Positions 63,958-64,000 of a DNA stretch of 64,000 bases are shown here, piece by piece. The notes under the pieces are model-generated. The model was not told the DNA's origin. It saw only the letters and a program-made list of their open reading frames with translations, and did not search any database. The stretch spans positions 6,385,843 through 6,449,842 of the forward strand of contig NC_049985.1 of the NCBI RefSeq assembly GCF_000003815.2, given 5' to 3'. Position 1 is the stretch's first letter. Each line of letters starts with the position of its first letter. This stretch comes from Branchiostoma floridae (Eukaryota > Chordata > Leptocardii > Amphioxiformes > Branchiostomatidae). The position numbers and the translations under genes are program-made.

Positions 63958-64000
63958 ACACACACGGACGGATACACACACACACACACACACACACACA
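63920..64000. repeat. (CA)n microsatellite
   Basis: A CA dinucleotide array with a few interruptions, running off the end of the window. Minus-strand Val/Cys ORFs are artefacts. Confidence 0.97.

Noticed and set aside
63781-63999. Cys/Val-repeat ORF on the minus strand
   Set aside because: (CA)n microsatellite read as codons.

Overview
The window looks like nuclear DNA of an intron-rich invertebrate deuterostome. I infer amphioxus (Branchiostoma) or a close relative, from the exon structure, the mix of CR1/L2-like and RTE-like LINEs, tRNA-derived SINEs and hAT-like MITEs, and the 100-N scaffold gaps. That is inference, not a species call. Nothing prokaryotic, viral or CRISPR-like is visible.

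Layout. 0-11 kb is repeat-rich and holds two candidate terminal exons (a minus-strand one ending at 2068, a plus-strand one ending at 3079), a 25-bp palindromic minisatellite (3.9-4.2 kb) and two 100-N gaps. At 11.1-11.9 kb on the minus strand is the first coding exon of a TRPC3/6/7-type cation channel (ankyrin repeats plus the His/CxCxxC motif). I found no later TRPC exons in the window. 12-35 kb is largely gene-poor, with MITEs, LINE 3' ends, short tandem duplications and two TATA-like sites.

The main content is a divergent pair of SLC6 Na+/Cl--dependent amino-acid transporter genes that most resemble the proline transporter SLC6A7. Gene A (minus strand, 35050-49963) is complete: 14 coding exons, 669 residues, two alternative first exons, and a C-terminus ending in a class I PDZ-ligand-like FTSV. 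Gene B (plus strand, 51130 to beyond the window) shows its first nine coding exons. Its exons 3-9 have exactly the lengths of gene A's (132, 229, 133, 135, 104, 125, 113 bp) with the same phases. The outer first exon of A and the first exon of B are themselves related (both start MxSYxxISK) and lie about 1.17 kb apart, so the pair shares a divergent promoter interval. This fits an inverted duplication.

A recurring theme is short local duplication that straddles an exon-intron boundary: TRPC exon 1 donor, gene A exon 5 and exon 10 donors, gene B exon 2 donor and gene B exon 9 acceptor. In gene B a MITE inserted into one of two duplicated copies, so the other copy preserves the empty site and confirms an 8-bp target duplication.

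All gene calls come from reading translations, splice sites and phases by eye. No database or alignment program was used.
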